Notes under the pieces: model-generated
What the model was told of the DNA's origin: nothing
The model's database searches: none
Seen by the model: only the letters and a program-made list of their open reading frames with translations
Made by a program: the position numbers and the translations under genes
NCBI RefSeq assembly: GCF_020497125.1
Contig: NC_059077.1
Location: 32,749,340-32,813,339, forward strand
Direction of reading: 5' to 3'
Length of the DNA: 64,000 nt
From: Mauremys mutica
Taxonomy: Eukaryota > Chordata > Testudines > Geoemydidae
Part shown: one piece after another, positions 52,791-64,000 of the stretch
Layout of the letters: each line of letters begins with the position of its first letter
How positions within the stretch are numbered: the stretch's first letter is position 1

Positions 52791-53880
52791 CAATGATTCC
52801 CAAATCATGAGCTGTGTGTTCCTTAGGGAGCCATGGGGGAGCCATAAGTGTTTTGGGGGGCTTTCAGAGGAGAGACTCTGGCACACCAGCTCTAGCAGAT
52901 AGGGGAAAAGGACTGCAAGAGAGGGAGAGAGAGTTCCATTGTAAAGATAAGCCTTCTCCTATTTTTACCAAGTGCTAAGCAAGCAGCTGAAGAAGAAGAT
53001 TTTAATAAAGATACACAGCAAAGTTAGAAAAGCAGACAATATGATGATAGTTACATTAGGTTTGGATTTGTGTGTATCCATATCACTGGAGAAAATCCAC
53101 GGCCACAATTTGTTATTCGTTTTCAAGTGCTAGTAAATGAAAGTATGAGGCCAGGGAAACATTTAGAAACCAAACACCCACAATTTGTAAACAAGAGCTG
53201 TGGTTTTTTCCTTTAGAAAAAAGGAAAGCAGCAAAAACAAAAACAAAAAAGAGTCATGTCTAAAGAAGCAACTGTTCCTCAAAAAGCCTCAGAAGCATCT
53301 TATGTTTCAGCCATGTGAATTGCTAGCAGGCACGTGCTGGTGGTGAAACCCTTCTACTTCCAGCAGCAATAGACGTGTAGAATTATGATTGGTGATCTTA
53401 CAGAAAACACCCAGGATCAGTTGATAGAACAAGATAAGAAGATTCAGTATTCTTCACCGCAGCTTGATTAATCCACAGATATAGAAAATATGGTTCATCT
53501 TCTCTGTTATGTGAGATTTATCAAAGCAGGTACAGTAGTTGAAGAACTTTTATTTTGCAAAGAAATCCCAATCTGAACAAGTGGTAGGAAATATTCAAGA
53601 GCCTCAATAAACTCACAGTGGACAATGATCTGAACTGGGCTATGTGCTTGAGGCAGTATACTGCTGGGGCAGTAGCCATGACTGGAAAGAACAGTGGGGT
53701 TGCAGCACAAGTAATGTTGCAAAACCATCTGAACTCTAGTGCCTCTCTTGACTCTAGTGTCTTGAATCAGTAAAAACAAAACAAAAAAAACCCACACCCA
53801 CCACAGTATGACTGTGGGAGCCAGTAGGTTTAAAAATATAGGTAAGGGAGCTGCAGTACTAAAAAGTTTGGGAACTACAG
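52791..53880 (+). pseudogene. Decayed hAT element with BED-finger (ZBED-like) transposase remnant
   Basis: Ends CAATGATTCCCAAAT and AGTTTGGGAACTACAG are degenerate inverted repeats. CTACAGAG (52783-52790) and TTACAGAA (53881-53888) fit an 8-base target duplication with two changes. Inside, about 53026-53190 translates to RQYDDSYIRFGFVCIHITGE and ESMRPGKHLETKHPQFVNK: a BED zinc-finger region with HLETKH kept but two zinc-ligand cysteines changed. About 53440-53580 gives STDIENMVHLLCYVRFI and EELLFCKEIP, from the start of a ZBED/Charlie-type hAT transposase. Several stops and large internal deletions. This similarity is recalled, not searched. Confidence 0.8.
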
Positions 53881-53888
53881 TTACAGAA

Positions 53889-54460
53889 GAAGGGAGCTAT
53901 AGAGGTAGCCTGCTGAAGGCAGCTGCCCTCACTCTGCCCCCCTCCCCCACTATCAGCAGGCTCAAGTTGTCTCTGGTCAAAAGTGACACTTTGGATTCTC
54001 ACCAGAACTATGCAAAAAAACAACAAAACAAATAAACAAAAAAACTTTGAATTGGTGGGGTAGTGGGACTGAACTGAGAAGAAAGAAAGGAGCTCCTACC
54101 TTCGTGGCAAGGACACTGCTTAAGGGTCCTTAATGCCATTGATTCCTCTTTAGTGAAGACTTTGTGAAGAGATGGCTCTTTGCTTAAGCCGCGGAGGACA
54201 ACAATAGAGCTGAGTGAATTCTGGTGAGGGTCCTGCTAGAGAGACACCAATAAAGCTGGAATAACTATAGCCACGTTAGATGGTGGACTCTGAGGACCAC
54301 AGCAGGCAGCACTTCCCCAAAGGGCTGGAGACAGGCTGTCATGGGGTGCACTCACCACTAGGGTCACCTCCTCCTGGCCGTTCTGAAGATTAACTCTTTC
54401 CAGGTGCTGCGCACTCCTCTGGCAGTCTCTCCATCCATCATCCCTCTGACCCAGTGGCTC
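53889..54460. other. Intergenic, no gene recognised
   Basis: Sequence between two transposable elements, with A-rich tracts near 54015-54045. Nothing recognised. Confidence 0.5.
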
Positions 54461-55410
54461 ATAGAATCATAGAATATCAGAGTTGGAAGGGACCTCAGGA
54501 GGTCATCTAATCCAACCCCCTGCTCAAAGCAGGACCAATTCCCAACTAAATCATCCCAGTCAGGCTTTGTCAAGCCTGACCTTAAAAACCTCTAAGGAAG
54601 GAGATTCTGCCACCTCCCTAGGTAACCCATTCCAGTGCTTCACCACCCTCCTAGCAAAAAAGTTTTTCCTAATATCCAACCTAAACCTTCCCCATTGCAA
54701 CTTGAGACCATTACTCTTTGTTCTGTCATCTGCTACCACTGAGAACAGTCTAGATCCATCCTCTTGGGAGCCCCCTTTCAGGTAGTTGAAAGCAGCTATC
54801 AAATCCCCCCTCATTCTTCTCTTCTGCAGACTAAACAGTCCCAGTTCCCTCAGCCTCTCCTCATAAGTCATGTGCTCCAGCTCCCTAATCATTTTTGTTG
54901 CCCTCTGTTGGACTCTTTCCAATTTTTCCACATCCTTCTTGTAGTGTGGGGCCCAAAACTGGACACAGTACTCCAGATGAGGCCTCACCAATGTCAAATA
55001 GAGAGGAATGATCACGTCCCTCGATCTGCTGGCAATGCCCCTACTTATACAGCCCAAAATGCCATTAGCCTTCTTGGCAACAAGGGCACACTGTTGACTC
55101 ATATCCAGCTTCTCATCCACTGTAACCCCAGGTCCTTTTCTGCAGAACTGCTGCCCAGCCACTCAGTCCCTAGTCTGTAACAGGGAATGGGATTCTTGCA
55201 TCCTAAGTGCAGGACTCTGCACTTGTCCTTGTTGAACCTCATCAGGTTTATTTTGGCCCAATCCTCTAATTTGTCTAGGTCCCTCTGTATCCTATCCCTA
55301 CCCTCCAGCGTATCAACCACTCCTCCCAGTTTAGTGTCATCTGCAAACTTGCTGAGTGTGCAGTCCACGCCATCCTCCAGATCATTAATGAAGATATTGA
55401 ACAGGCTCGG
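54461..55410 (-). mobile_element. CR1 LINE, 5' truncated, with frameshift
   Basis: Minus-strand CR1 starting at about 55410, just before the FADDTKLGG motif (about 55347), and ending at its 3' tail near 54461-54475 (ATAGAATCATAGAATAT). The frame is open from 55368 to about 55130, shifts by one base within the [13 protein letters not shown] motif, then is open to 54560. It keeps the C-terminus ([20 protein letters not shown]) that is deleted in the copy at 40.5 kb. Confidence 0.94.
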
Positions 55411-56949
55411 CGGGGGGGAGGGCAGTTCTAGGCGTTCTTCACCCTTCTCTGCCCCTTCTTAGGCCAGATGCTGCAGGGAGGGAAAGAAAGAGGAAGAAGA
55501 AGAGGAACCAACCCCATTGCTTATAGAAGGGCAGGAGAGGGGAGAGGAGAAGAGACAGAGCTGTCCTGAGATGCTGGGATCTTCCTGCTCCTTGCCCTCT
55601 TCTCCCTCCCGTCCTGTGAGAATGGCTGAGGGGAAGGGGATGAAGAGAGAGCTCTTCCTGTAGCAGCTCTCACTGGTTTCTCTTCCCCAGCAGGCAGGCA
55701 AATGAGGCAGGCAGCCAATCAGAGGGATCTTCCACCAGGCATGGCTCAAATTCCCTAGAGGGCTGGAGCTTGGCATGCCATCAAAGGCTGGCGCCAGGCC
55801 CAGTTAAAATCCTGAGAGTGGGCAATACTGTGTTAAGAACACCGAGGGAAGGTATTTAGTTTTTCCTAGGTTTCTAGGTGGGGGTTTAAGCCAGTGGTGA
55901 TTGTTAATTTTCAGAGTAACCCCTTAAACATTTGAACCCAGGCCTTATTGCTGCTAACAATGTCTGGCAGAAGAGTTACATGCAAAATCTGCACCAGAGG
56001 GAATTCTCTCCTGGCCAATTCAGGGGTCTAACTGCCACAGCAATGTAAAAAAATATTGCATGGTAGGGTTTACTGTTTCAGGGACTCCATATCCGATTTG
56101 CTCTCTGTTTACAGGTAAAATTTTTCTAACCAGGCCTGTACACTCAAGCTGAAATCGCAGGACTAGATTTTGGTGAATCTGGGTTTTAGTTTAAGAACTT
56201 TCATTAACTTGCACATCGTCTTGCAAACAGGAGGCTTACAAGATCAGGCCCAAAACTATGGTTTAATTATGAAAGTTTGGGACAAATTTAAAAACAGTAA
56301 CTGTAAAATAGCTAGCCTAAAGTTAAACAACTGCACAATGCTTTAATCTCAAATACATCATTCTTCAACCTTGATTGAGATCTTCAATCATCAAATGGTA
56401 CTTATTTAATTTTCCATAAATCTTATATTCCTGGCATTCAGCTGGCCACAGTTCCAACAAATCTGAAGTTTATTGACTTTCAGAACTGCAAGGCCTGTCT
56501 AACAACCCAAGATTTTTCTCATGGGGGAGCATGGCTTGAGTGGGGATTTTTGATTTGGTTTGGTAAAGAAGTTACGTGGTTAGTATTAGATGACATTAAA
56601 TAACATTAGTTAGCTGATGTATTGTGGTGGTGTTTTATTGTAAATACACCTAGAAGTCAATGACAGGTCAATCTTATAAATGGAAATAATACATTAGATT
56701 AGCATTTAAGTATCAGGTGTCACATTTAGTTAGTAGCGTAGTTATAGCACGTAACTCAAATTTAACTATGGAATGGATATACTTCTATTTTACAGGTTTT
56801 AGTGCTTCTAATAATCCTTCCATAAATAATAACAATAACAAATAATTAATAATAATATTCCATACACAGCACTATATTAACTTATTTGTATTCACCCACA
56901 ATGTGCTAAGTACTCTACACACACACACAGGAAAATATAAGTGCTTTTG
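55411..56949. other. Intergenic, no gene recognised
   Basis: 55.41-55.80 kb is purine-rich (GGAAGAAGAAGAGG) and low-complexity. The remainder is AT-rich, with a (CA)n run at 56917-56930. Confidence 0.55.
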
Positions 56950-56957
56950 GTCCCTGC

Positions 56958-57445
56958 CAGGGGTGAAAGTGGGCTGGTACAGTGTACCGGTAAGAAGTGG
57001 CCGCTGGTACCGACCCATACCCAGCTGACGTTAAAGCACTACCATGGCAGCGCATTAACACCGCTGCCCCTTTAACCCAACTCCCCATTGGCGGCCCTGC
57101 CGGTAGAGCCACCGACAGGGAGAGGGAGGCAAAAGGGGCAGCGACATTAAAGCGCTACCGCAGCAAGGGACCCTCCTTAAGGCACTGCCATGGGCCACCA
57201 TCGGGGGGAAGGCAAAAGGGGCAGCTGCCTAGGGGCTGGCAATTTGAAAGAACCCGGGACACCCCGCCACCACCACTGCTACCATGGCAGCAGCCAGAGC
57301 CCCGGGCCCTTTAGATTGCCGCTGAAGCCCTGGGCACCCTGGGCTGACCCTCAGCCCCACCCTTTCTTCCTGAGGCCCCACCCCTTCTGGTGGCCTGGAG
57401 CCAAGCCCCCATACTGGTAAGTGCTTAATGTTACTTTCACCCCTG
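56958..57445. mobile_element. hAT-type MITE (CAGGGGTGAAAGT ends)
   Basis: Exact inverted ends CAGGGGTGAAAGT and ACTTTCACCCCTG. Flanked by GTCCCTGC (56950-56957) and GTCTCTGC (57446-57453), an 8-base duplication with one mismatch. GC-rich interior; frames up to 123 codons are by-products. Confidence 0.92.
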
Positions 57446-57453
57446 GTCTCTGC

Positions 57454-58315
57454 CCTGAAGAGTTTACAGTCTGAGACCCCAAACCAGCAATGACCTCTGC
57501 ATGAGTGAATCTCTGCACACACGGAGGCATACTGAAGTAAATGGAGCTCTGCATGAAGCTGACTGTGGGGTGGGGACCTAAGAAGACAAGCAACATACAA
57601 AGGGCCAGAGAGATTAATACAATTAAAACATATGTAAAATAGTTATATATTTTGATTGTCTCCTTCCCCCTTCACATTTTGCTTGGGTCCTTAGATTGTA
57701 AACTCTTCATAGCAGGGACTTGCTGTGTGTGTTTGTACAGTGCATTGTGAGCATTACTTAAGTACACATAACACAAGACCATAATAATCTAAACTGAGTG
57801 CATATTTGAACATTTTGCTTAAAATGTTCTAGAAGAATCTATTGCACATATACCAAGTATAATTCTCCCTCAGATATGCAGTCATGCCTGGAAAGCCAGC
57901 TAATTGCAATGTGAATGATAGGAAGGAGTATCCCAAAGTAGAAAGAACTGCATCAGGGTATTTAAAAGCACAAGCTCTGCTGTGTCACGGTTTAGAGATT
58001 TTCATCATAGCTCTGTATTAACCTCCCACCATTCAAAATGATATAAAATGCCCTAAGGGTACAAAGAACTGTGGGAAGGCAGGTTGAAATTTGTATAAGG
58101 AAACCTCTTATCACCAATTTCTATTTGTATTTGTAACTATTTGCCATTAATTCACAAACTTTTGTATCGTACACAATCAGAAAAGAAATCTATGAGTATG
58201 AAATTGTTTCCAAAAAAGGCAGTTCTGTTGGTAGTTATGTTCTCTCTGTAAAATATGTAACTGATCCAGAAACACTCATATGGAATGTGCAGCTCGTCGG
58301 GCTCCGGAGCTGAGC
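57454..58315. other. Intergenic, no gene recognised
   Basis: AT-rich, with an L2-like end near 57690-57790 (TAGATTGTAAACTCTTCATA). Confidence 0.5.
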
Positions 58316-58427
58316 TCGAATGTCTACACTGCAATTTTATAGCCCTGCAGCCTGAGCCCTGCTTGCCGAAGTCAGCTGACATGGGCCAGCCACAGGTGTT
58401 TTATTGTGGTGTAGACACTCCCTAAAG
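58316..58427. repeat. Short element with GTCTACACTG ends
   Basis: ATGTCTACACTGCAATTTTA and GTGGTGTAGACACTCCC are inverse ends. The interior GTCAGCTGACATGGGCCAGC is shared with 61255-61290, so the two copies are one family. Confidence 0.65.
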
Positions 58428-60791
58428 AAACTGGCAAGGAGATAAAGAATGACTGTAAGCCTTGGAGTTTAAGGGCTGATTGACTCATTTTAGGTCAAGT
58501 TGATGGACCGGGCTAATTGGAGGTGAATAGAAGGAGGTGAGTTAGGAAAAAACCTGAGACCTCAGGGAGACTGCCCCAAGAGCAGTCGACAGACCCATAT
58601 AGTTCTTTGCATATTCAAAGCACCATATTCAGCAGTTAAAACTAATTCCTTCTAACAAAGAAAAATATCTTTCAAATAACCAAAGGTTATTAGTTCTAAG
58701 GCCCTCCTCCTGCAACTGCACGTTTCCTTCTCATTAATTAACCAAGGGTTCTCCCATATAGACACTGCATCTATGCAAGCAAAACTCTCACTGACTTCGA
58801 ATGGAGTCCACTCACACATATGCAGTTGAAGGATCAGGGCCTTTACAGCAATAAGTGCCCCCCCCAAAAAACCTTCCATTGATAGAAACAGTTCATTTAT
58901 ATCTACCAATACTTGAAAGATATAAATAGATAGGAAAATTATTGGGGGGGGGGGGAAACTTCACTGAAATCCCTTGAACTAGAAGAAGTATTAGGAAGGG
59001 CAGAGAAAATGTTTTCTATATTTTACTATATTCCCCTAACTAGAAATCCCTTTCTTGCATCATGAGGGAATGTATGGTAGTGTCTGGTTTATTGCAGTTC
59101 AGTCCCATCCATCACATGAGCAGCTGGTGAGAGAGGCCACTAATGGCTCCTCACTTCACTTCACTTGCAATTTGTTTCCTTGTAATTTGATCCTGACTTC
59201 ATGAAAAGACCTATGCTGAGGTTTGTGAGGTCACAATTGCCAGAGAGGATACAAAGTTTTTAAACCAGGGCTGGATGTCTTTCTAGAAGCTATGCTGTTG
59301 CTCAACAAGAAGCTATGACTTGTTGCAAAAATTATTCGATTAAGTTTCTATGGCCTGTTTTATGCAGGTGATCAGACTAGTTTATCATAAGGTTATCTGG
59401 CCATAAAATCTAAAATCTGTTTTAAAAGATTTCTGCTTTGACATACAGAACTAACTCTCATTAGTTAACTCAGAGATCATCCCGTGTAAGCACTGCACCT
59501 ATGCAAGCAAAACTACCATTGATTTCTATTTTAAAGATTCAAAGGTTCTAGCTGTTTCAAGAAACCTTGAGCTTTCTCTTGAAGGTCACAGTTAATTCAG
59601 ACTAACACGGCTACCACTCTGAAACCTGTCACCATGCAATTAATTCAGTACCTTAAGAACTTTTATAGACACATTCCATCACAAATAAGTATCTTCCTTC
59701 TTTCACTGTACTGTAAAAGAAAAGACTTGGAGTGGTCAGGTCTATGGATTGTGTCAAACAGATACGGTAATCTGGCTATCATATTTCTATTTATAAATAA
59801 AATGTGTTCAGTTTGTTAACAGCACTTCATGGCCAATTGATAGGGTACTTATCACTTTAAAGAGAGAGAGACAGAGAGCAGTGCTAGCATGTGTGCTTTA
59901 AACCTTTCACTGTTTGCACACCATCAGTGTAAGCAACTATTTCACAGGAATGCTCCACACAATTAGCAGCTCTTTGTGTGACAGGTCATTTTGTCATATA
60001 ATTGATCCCAAGTTAAATTTCATTTATACACATTATCTTATATTAAAGCTCCTAGGGGCAATTGCATTCTCTGCTATGCCAGTGCCATCAATGAGTATTT
60101 TGCCTGAATAAGGAGTTAGGCTAGCAGGGTATGGCCCAGAGCAAATGTATTTCTGGAGAGGTTGGGAGAGGGTGAATTGCCCTGTGTAACTATTGACCCC
60201 CAGACTGGTCCCCAGCATGATATACAGCAGTCCCAGAGCTGCTCTATATCACATATGGCCTACTCTGGCTTCTCGGGTCATTCCAGCATCTGGATATCCA
60301 TGATCACTACCCTTTTCACATCCACCCCCAATACAGCCCTCTGCCAGAAGAACACCACTGCAGCAATTGTAATAGGGCCTGGAATCTGGCCTTTAGAGTC
60401 TGATCCGGCACAGTACTAAGCACCCTCAAATTCCAGTGGGATGAGGGTGCTCAGGCTTTTGCAGGATCAACTCCTGGGCAAAAAAAATTGGACAAATAGT
60501 TTATTTGCTGAAAAAATGCCATTTCAGGTTGATTGAAACTATTTGAGAATTCACCCCGTAGTTCCAGCCAAAAAATATTTTTTCAGGCTCAAGTCACAAA
60601 GGGACTTAGGAACCATTCACAAAACCACTGGAGGAGGAAATGTCTTCACTATCCTCTCCCTCCCGCCCACCTCCATTACACCCCGTGGTCAGAGCACTCA
60701 CGTGGGATGTGGGAGATCTCGTTCAAGTCCCCACTCTGATTTGGAGCATGGATTTGACCTGGGCGGCTGGTGTCAATGGTGACTTAATATC
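58428..60791. other. Intergenic, no gene recognised
   Basis: AT-rich. It includes a run of G at 58945-58955, a retroposon fragment at about 59598-59635, a GA-rich run at 59859-59878 and a palindromic-type repeat at 60395-60475 (AGCACCCTCAAATTCCAGTG, GAGGGTGCTCAGGCTTTTGC). Confidence 0.5.
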
Positions 60792-61021
60792 CAGCAAGAC
60801 AGGGTGTGAATGGACAGTGCACTAGCCTGCTGCACACTATGTGTGGACCCTGCTACGCTACTGCATGCTAAAAGTTTCATAGTGCACTTTGATGTACTGC
60901 TATTTGAAATGCCAGTTCATCAAAACTCACTATGGACCTTTTCATATGCTGTAGCAGGGTCCACAGAGCAATCTACTGCACAGCAGGCTAGTGCACTGTC
61001 CTTTCACACCCTGGCTTGCTG
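60792..61021. repeat. Long-hairpin element with about 60-bp arms
   Basis: Left arm 60792-60855 (AGACAGGGTGTGAATGGACA, GTGCACTAGCCTGCTG, GTGGACCCTGCTAC) is the inverse of right arm 60952-61021 (GTAGCAGGGTCCAC, CAGCAGGCTAGTGCAC, TTCACACCCTG). The spacer is about 95 bases. No target duplication was found. Confidence 0.8.
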
Positions 61022-61024
61022 CCC

Positions 61025-61318
61025 ACTATGGACATGTCTACACTACAATTAAAAACCCACAGCTGGCCAATGACACCTGACTCAAGCTCACAGGTCTTGG
61101 GCTAGGGGGCTGTTTAATTGCAGTGTAGATGTCCGAGTTCCGGCTGGAGCCTGGGCTCTAGGGCCCTGCAAGGTGGGAGGGTCCCAGAACTTGGGCTGCA
61201 GCCCAAGCCAAAACGTCTGCACCGCAATTAAACAGCCTTGGGCCTGAGCTCCACGAGCCCAAATCAGCTGACATGGGCCAGCCACAAGTGTCTAATTGCA
61301 GTGTAGACATACCTGAAG
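61025..61318. mobile_element. MITE with GTCTACACT ends
   Basis: Starts ACATGTCTACACTACAATTA and ends TAATTGCAGTGTAGACATAC. A further TTTAATTGCAGTGTAGATGT at about 61110-61132 shows internal repetition or a nested copy. It shares its body with 58316-58427. It follows the hairpin element 60792-61021 almost without a gap. Confidence 0.75.
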
Positions 61319-61345
61319 TCACCGTGTAGACAAGCCCTGGGTCTC

Positions 61346-62351
61346 CCATATTGCAGGTAAGTGCCCTAATGTGTTGTTGGGTTGTCAGGGGTGGGTCTTT
61401 CTCAATCTTTCCTGTTGAAGCTATTTCACTTTGGATAAATAATTAGCTAATCATTGGAGCAGACATTAGAATGTGAGTATCCCAGCTCCCAGGTGAGTCC
61501 CCAAACCACCAGGCTACAGAGTCATTCTCGCTTTGTTTCTCAGGCTCAATAAACCACAGCCTTTTTCTCTGGCCGTTTTGTAAATGGCTTTTCCAAATTT
61601 CCTTTGCTTTTAGTAAAAATAAAAGGTTAAAAATGCCTGAAATCTAAAGGAAACATTTTGTCCAACCTATTTCCCCCCCGCCCCTCCCCCTTTCTTCACT
61701 GAGGAAATCAAAACATGTTTGCTTCAGGTTAATCCAATTTTTTTTCTCCAGTTTGGCCAGCAAGCCAAAAAATTATTTGCACAGCTCTACTGATGGTGCA
61801 ATTGTATAGTATGATGATATGTATTGTACATGATTGTTCTCTCCATTACATTTTATTCCTGAATTAAAAGTTCAACAACAACAACAAAGAGGAAACGGGG
61901 GCAGACTTTGGCCCAGGAATATATAAAATTAAGGCTAGATTCTGCCCTGGTGTAATTAGTAGAGCTACACTAGGGAAGAACTTGTTCAATTGTGTTGCTA
62001 CTAAGAACCTGTTCTCCAGGCAACATTGCTGAGGTTCTTCCAACACCAGAATCTATTGGTGGGCTGGTTTTAGAGTAACAACACACAGGACTGCAATTTT
62101 TGAATTTCAGCCAGAGTTTTCTCTTCTGTTCCTTTGTGCACACCCACCTTTGTCCTACAGATTGCCTACCTGTGGAATGTGTGCTGTACTTTATTCCGCT
62201 ACATGAGAAAGAATATATGGTGAGAAAGGAATGCCTTTCCACTTCACTTTTATGGATATTTGCCTTCACAGATTGCTTAAATGGAGCACTGAGGACTATG
62301 GAACATTGATTTCAAAGGAACTGGTCCCATTTACGTCATGTCTGTTTCTTA
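61346..62351. other. Intergenic, no gene recognised
   Basis: AT-rich, with a C-rich run near 61671-61690. No gene or named repeat seen. Confidence 0.5.
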
Positions 62352-62359
62352 CAGTAGCT

Positions 62360-62717
62360 CAGGGCCGCCCAGAGGGGGGGGCAAAGGGGGCAATTTGCCC
62401 CGGGCTCCGGGCTCCACAGGGGCCCCCAAGAGAAGAGCGGGCCGGGGCGGGGAGGGGGGTAAGGGGCCGAGGCCGAGGCCGGGGGGGGGGGGAAGCGGGA
62501 CCTGCCGCCGCCGCTGCCGCGGCGGAAGCGCAGCCCGGTCTTCGGCGGCGGGGGGCCCCTTCTGTTCCGGGAGCCGCCGCCGAAGTGCCCCGAAGGCCCG
62601 CGGCGGAGACCCCCCCCCGCCGCGGGTCTTCGGGGCACTTTGGCGGCGGGTCCCGGAACGGAAGGGGCCCCCCGCCGCCGAAGACCCCGGGCCCCCGGAA
62701 TCCTCTGGGCGGCCCTG
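62360..62717. mobile_element. GC-rich hAT-type MITE, second copy
   Basis: The same family as 8471-9009: ends CAGGGCCGCCCAGAGG and CCTCTGGGCGGCCCTG. Perfect 8-base duplication CAGTAGCT (62352-62359 and 62718-62725). It is 358 bases against 539, differing by interior blocks. It explains the 100-168 codon frames here. Confidence 0.95.
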
Positions 62718-62892
62718 CAGTAGCTATGTTAATTTAATGAAAATATTTTATGATCACAGCAGCTATCACCTTCTTTAATCCTGGTGAGAGAAAGACAGAA
62801 ATGATCCTACAGTCAAGGCTCCCTCCTCCTCTTCTTCCTCCTCTCGATGGAGGGGTGAATTTGGGAAAGTCATGTCCTCCCAATGTAAAGAT

Positions 62893-63101
62893 CAGGAGTT
62901 CTCAAACTTTTTTTTCTTGTGATCCCCTTTGAAAATATTTCAGGCTGTGATGACCCCCCTCCTTACCATGCCACCTTTACTTCTGCATTGCTGCTGGTTG
63001 CAGCACTGCCTTCAGCCAGCAGCCGCCATTCTGGTGACCCTGCCCCCACAGTAGTCTCTTGACCCCCTTTTGGGTCGGTACCTCCAGTGTGAGAACCGCT
63101 G
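62893..63101. mobile_element. hAT-type MITE (GTTCTCAAAC ends)
   Basis: Ends CAGGAGTTCTCAAACTT and GTGTGAGAACCGCTG are imperfect inverted repeats. GTAAAGAT (62885-62892) and TTATAGAT (63102-63109) fit an old 8-base duplication. Confidence 0.75.
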
Positions 63102-63109
63102 TTATAGAT

Positions 63110-64000
63110 CATAACAACATGAAATGTTGTACCAATATAATAAAAACCAGCAGGATCTTATTAAGAGGGATAAGGCAAAGATGCCACATTTATTGTAAAT
63201 ACCATAACAAAACAAAAGACAATGTTTTCCTACTTGTTTCTATTACTAATTATTCCTTATACACACACACATATATTCATCCACACAATCATTCATTCAG
63301 GTTCTGTATAGATGTTATAGTTACCAGCCTAGATGTTGCTCATGCCAAGTTACTGGCCAGGTATCTTGGTCATGAGGATGGAGCCGAGTCTGTGTCAGAT
63401 GCATCTGATGCTCCTGGAGGTTGGTATCAGAACCATAGACTCAAAGTCCTTATTCTTTAGAGTCCAGTTTTATAGGGATTTTTCCCTATGTTAGTTGATA
63501 GGAGTTGCTTCATTCTGCTGTTGCTAAATCAATCAGCAGATGGCTGGCTCCATGTTATTAGATGTTTTGTTTTTCCTTCCTTTGAGGTGTGGTGGGGGTC
63601 ATCTGGTTGATCCCACTTGACACCTTCTTCAGCCAACACTGAATTCTTTAGACTGGTAACTCCCTAACCATTCAGTCACATACATTCTCTATCTTAATCA
63701 CATCTATTTCACTGTTTCTTTACTTTTTGGGGTGTTACCAATTTATGTGAGACTCCCTGTCTTTTAACAATCAAAGATAAAGTGAGATGAAAACTTACAG
63801 AGGGTGGGGGTCTCTATTTATACACTATAACAGCTACTGTTTTGGCTTACTTAGAGTTAATTAATGTTTAACAAGTTTTATACTATTTCTTTGAGCAGGC
63901 TTCACACAGACACAGCTGGTGGCTTGCAGGTTAGAATCACAAATTTACTTTTAACATAAACCTTTAGTTATGAGGCATCAATTAACAATAAGTCATTTTT
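63110..64000. other. Unidentified, possibly a repeat cut by the right edge
   Basis: Non-coding sequence with ATGCCACATTTATTGTAAAT at about 63180 and CTATTTATACACTATAACAG at about 63812. The style suggests a dispersed repeat, possibly an LTR, but I see no second LTR or coding domain. The 133-codon frame at 63059-63460 has no recognisable similarity. Confidence 0.35.

Noticed and set aside
62231..62778. Frames of 100-168 codons
   Set aside because: Inside the second GC-rich hAT copy; the same explanation as at 8.4-9.0 kb.
36341..64000. MCIDAS, CCNO or DHX29 expected upstream of CDC20B
   Set aside because: No coiled-coil, cyclin or helicase exon was recognised; in mammals the distance exceeds the sequence available here.
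1..64000. CRISPR arrays, operons, bacterial promoters or phage genes
   Set aside because: The window is vertebrate; the regular repeats are SINE, LINE and MITE copies without spacer structure.

Overview
The window is vertebrate nuclear DNA, most likely from a turtle (Testudines). Evidence: several CR1 LINEs ending in (ATTCTATG)n tails, a tRNA-Lys-like SINE of the tortoise PolIII/SINE type, many short hAT and Harbinger-like DNA elements, intron-split genes, and no prokaryotic gene organisation. The species is an inference; the elements and splice sites are read directly.

Two protein-coding genes are present, both recognised by protein similarity recalled from their mammalian orthologues. CDC20B lies on the minus strand: four coding exons (35431-35493, 34998-35069, 13152-13476, 11934-12064) join in frame and give 197 residues of the N-terminal, pre-WD40 part. 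The WD40 exons were not found and probably lie beyond the left edge. GPX8 lies on the plus strand, complete in three exons (20160-20363, 21016-21277, 25250-25413; 209 aa), entirely inside CDC20B intron 2. The same 21.5 kb intron, near its 5' end, holds four miR-449-family hairpins on the CDC20B strand (about 34.1, 33.1, 32.9 and 31.3 kb). Their order c-b-a matches the mammalian locus, and a fourth copy (d-like) lies downstream. A CpG-rich island at 35.7-36.3 kb just upstream of the CDC20B ATG is the likely promoter of the host gene and the microRNAs. This is the multiciliated-cell locus CDC20B/miR-449/GPX8, with the strand relations known from mammals.

Layout: 1-2131 CR1 with its reading frame open to the left edge; 2.1-6.6 kb non-coding with a hAT element; 6.66-9.17 kb a four-level nest of DNA transposons; 9.2-11.9 kb non-coding with MIR/L2-like remnants; 11.9-13.5 kb CDC20B exons 4 and 3; 13.5-35.0 kb CDC20B intron 2 with a SINE, GPX8, two CR1 fragments and the miR-449 cluster; 35.0-35.5 kb CDC20B exons 2 and 1; 35.7-36.3 kb CpG island; 36.3-64 kb intergenic, with a long CR1 (40.5-42.7 kb), a minus-strand CR1 (54.5-55.4 kb), a decayed hAT transposase (52.8-53.9 kb), and many short inverted-repeat elements. 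MCIDAS and CCNO, which lie upstream of CDC20B in mammals, were not seen.

Most long open frames in the GC-rich stretches (8.4-9.0, 14.4-15.0, 35.8-36.5, 51.8-52.5, 62.3-62.8 kb) are by-products of repeats or CpG-rich DNA. The best candidates for something new are the fourth miR-449 copy, the nested transposon block, and an abundant family of short palindromic repeats built on a GACTTCAATGGG core.
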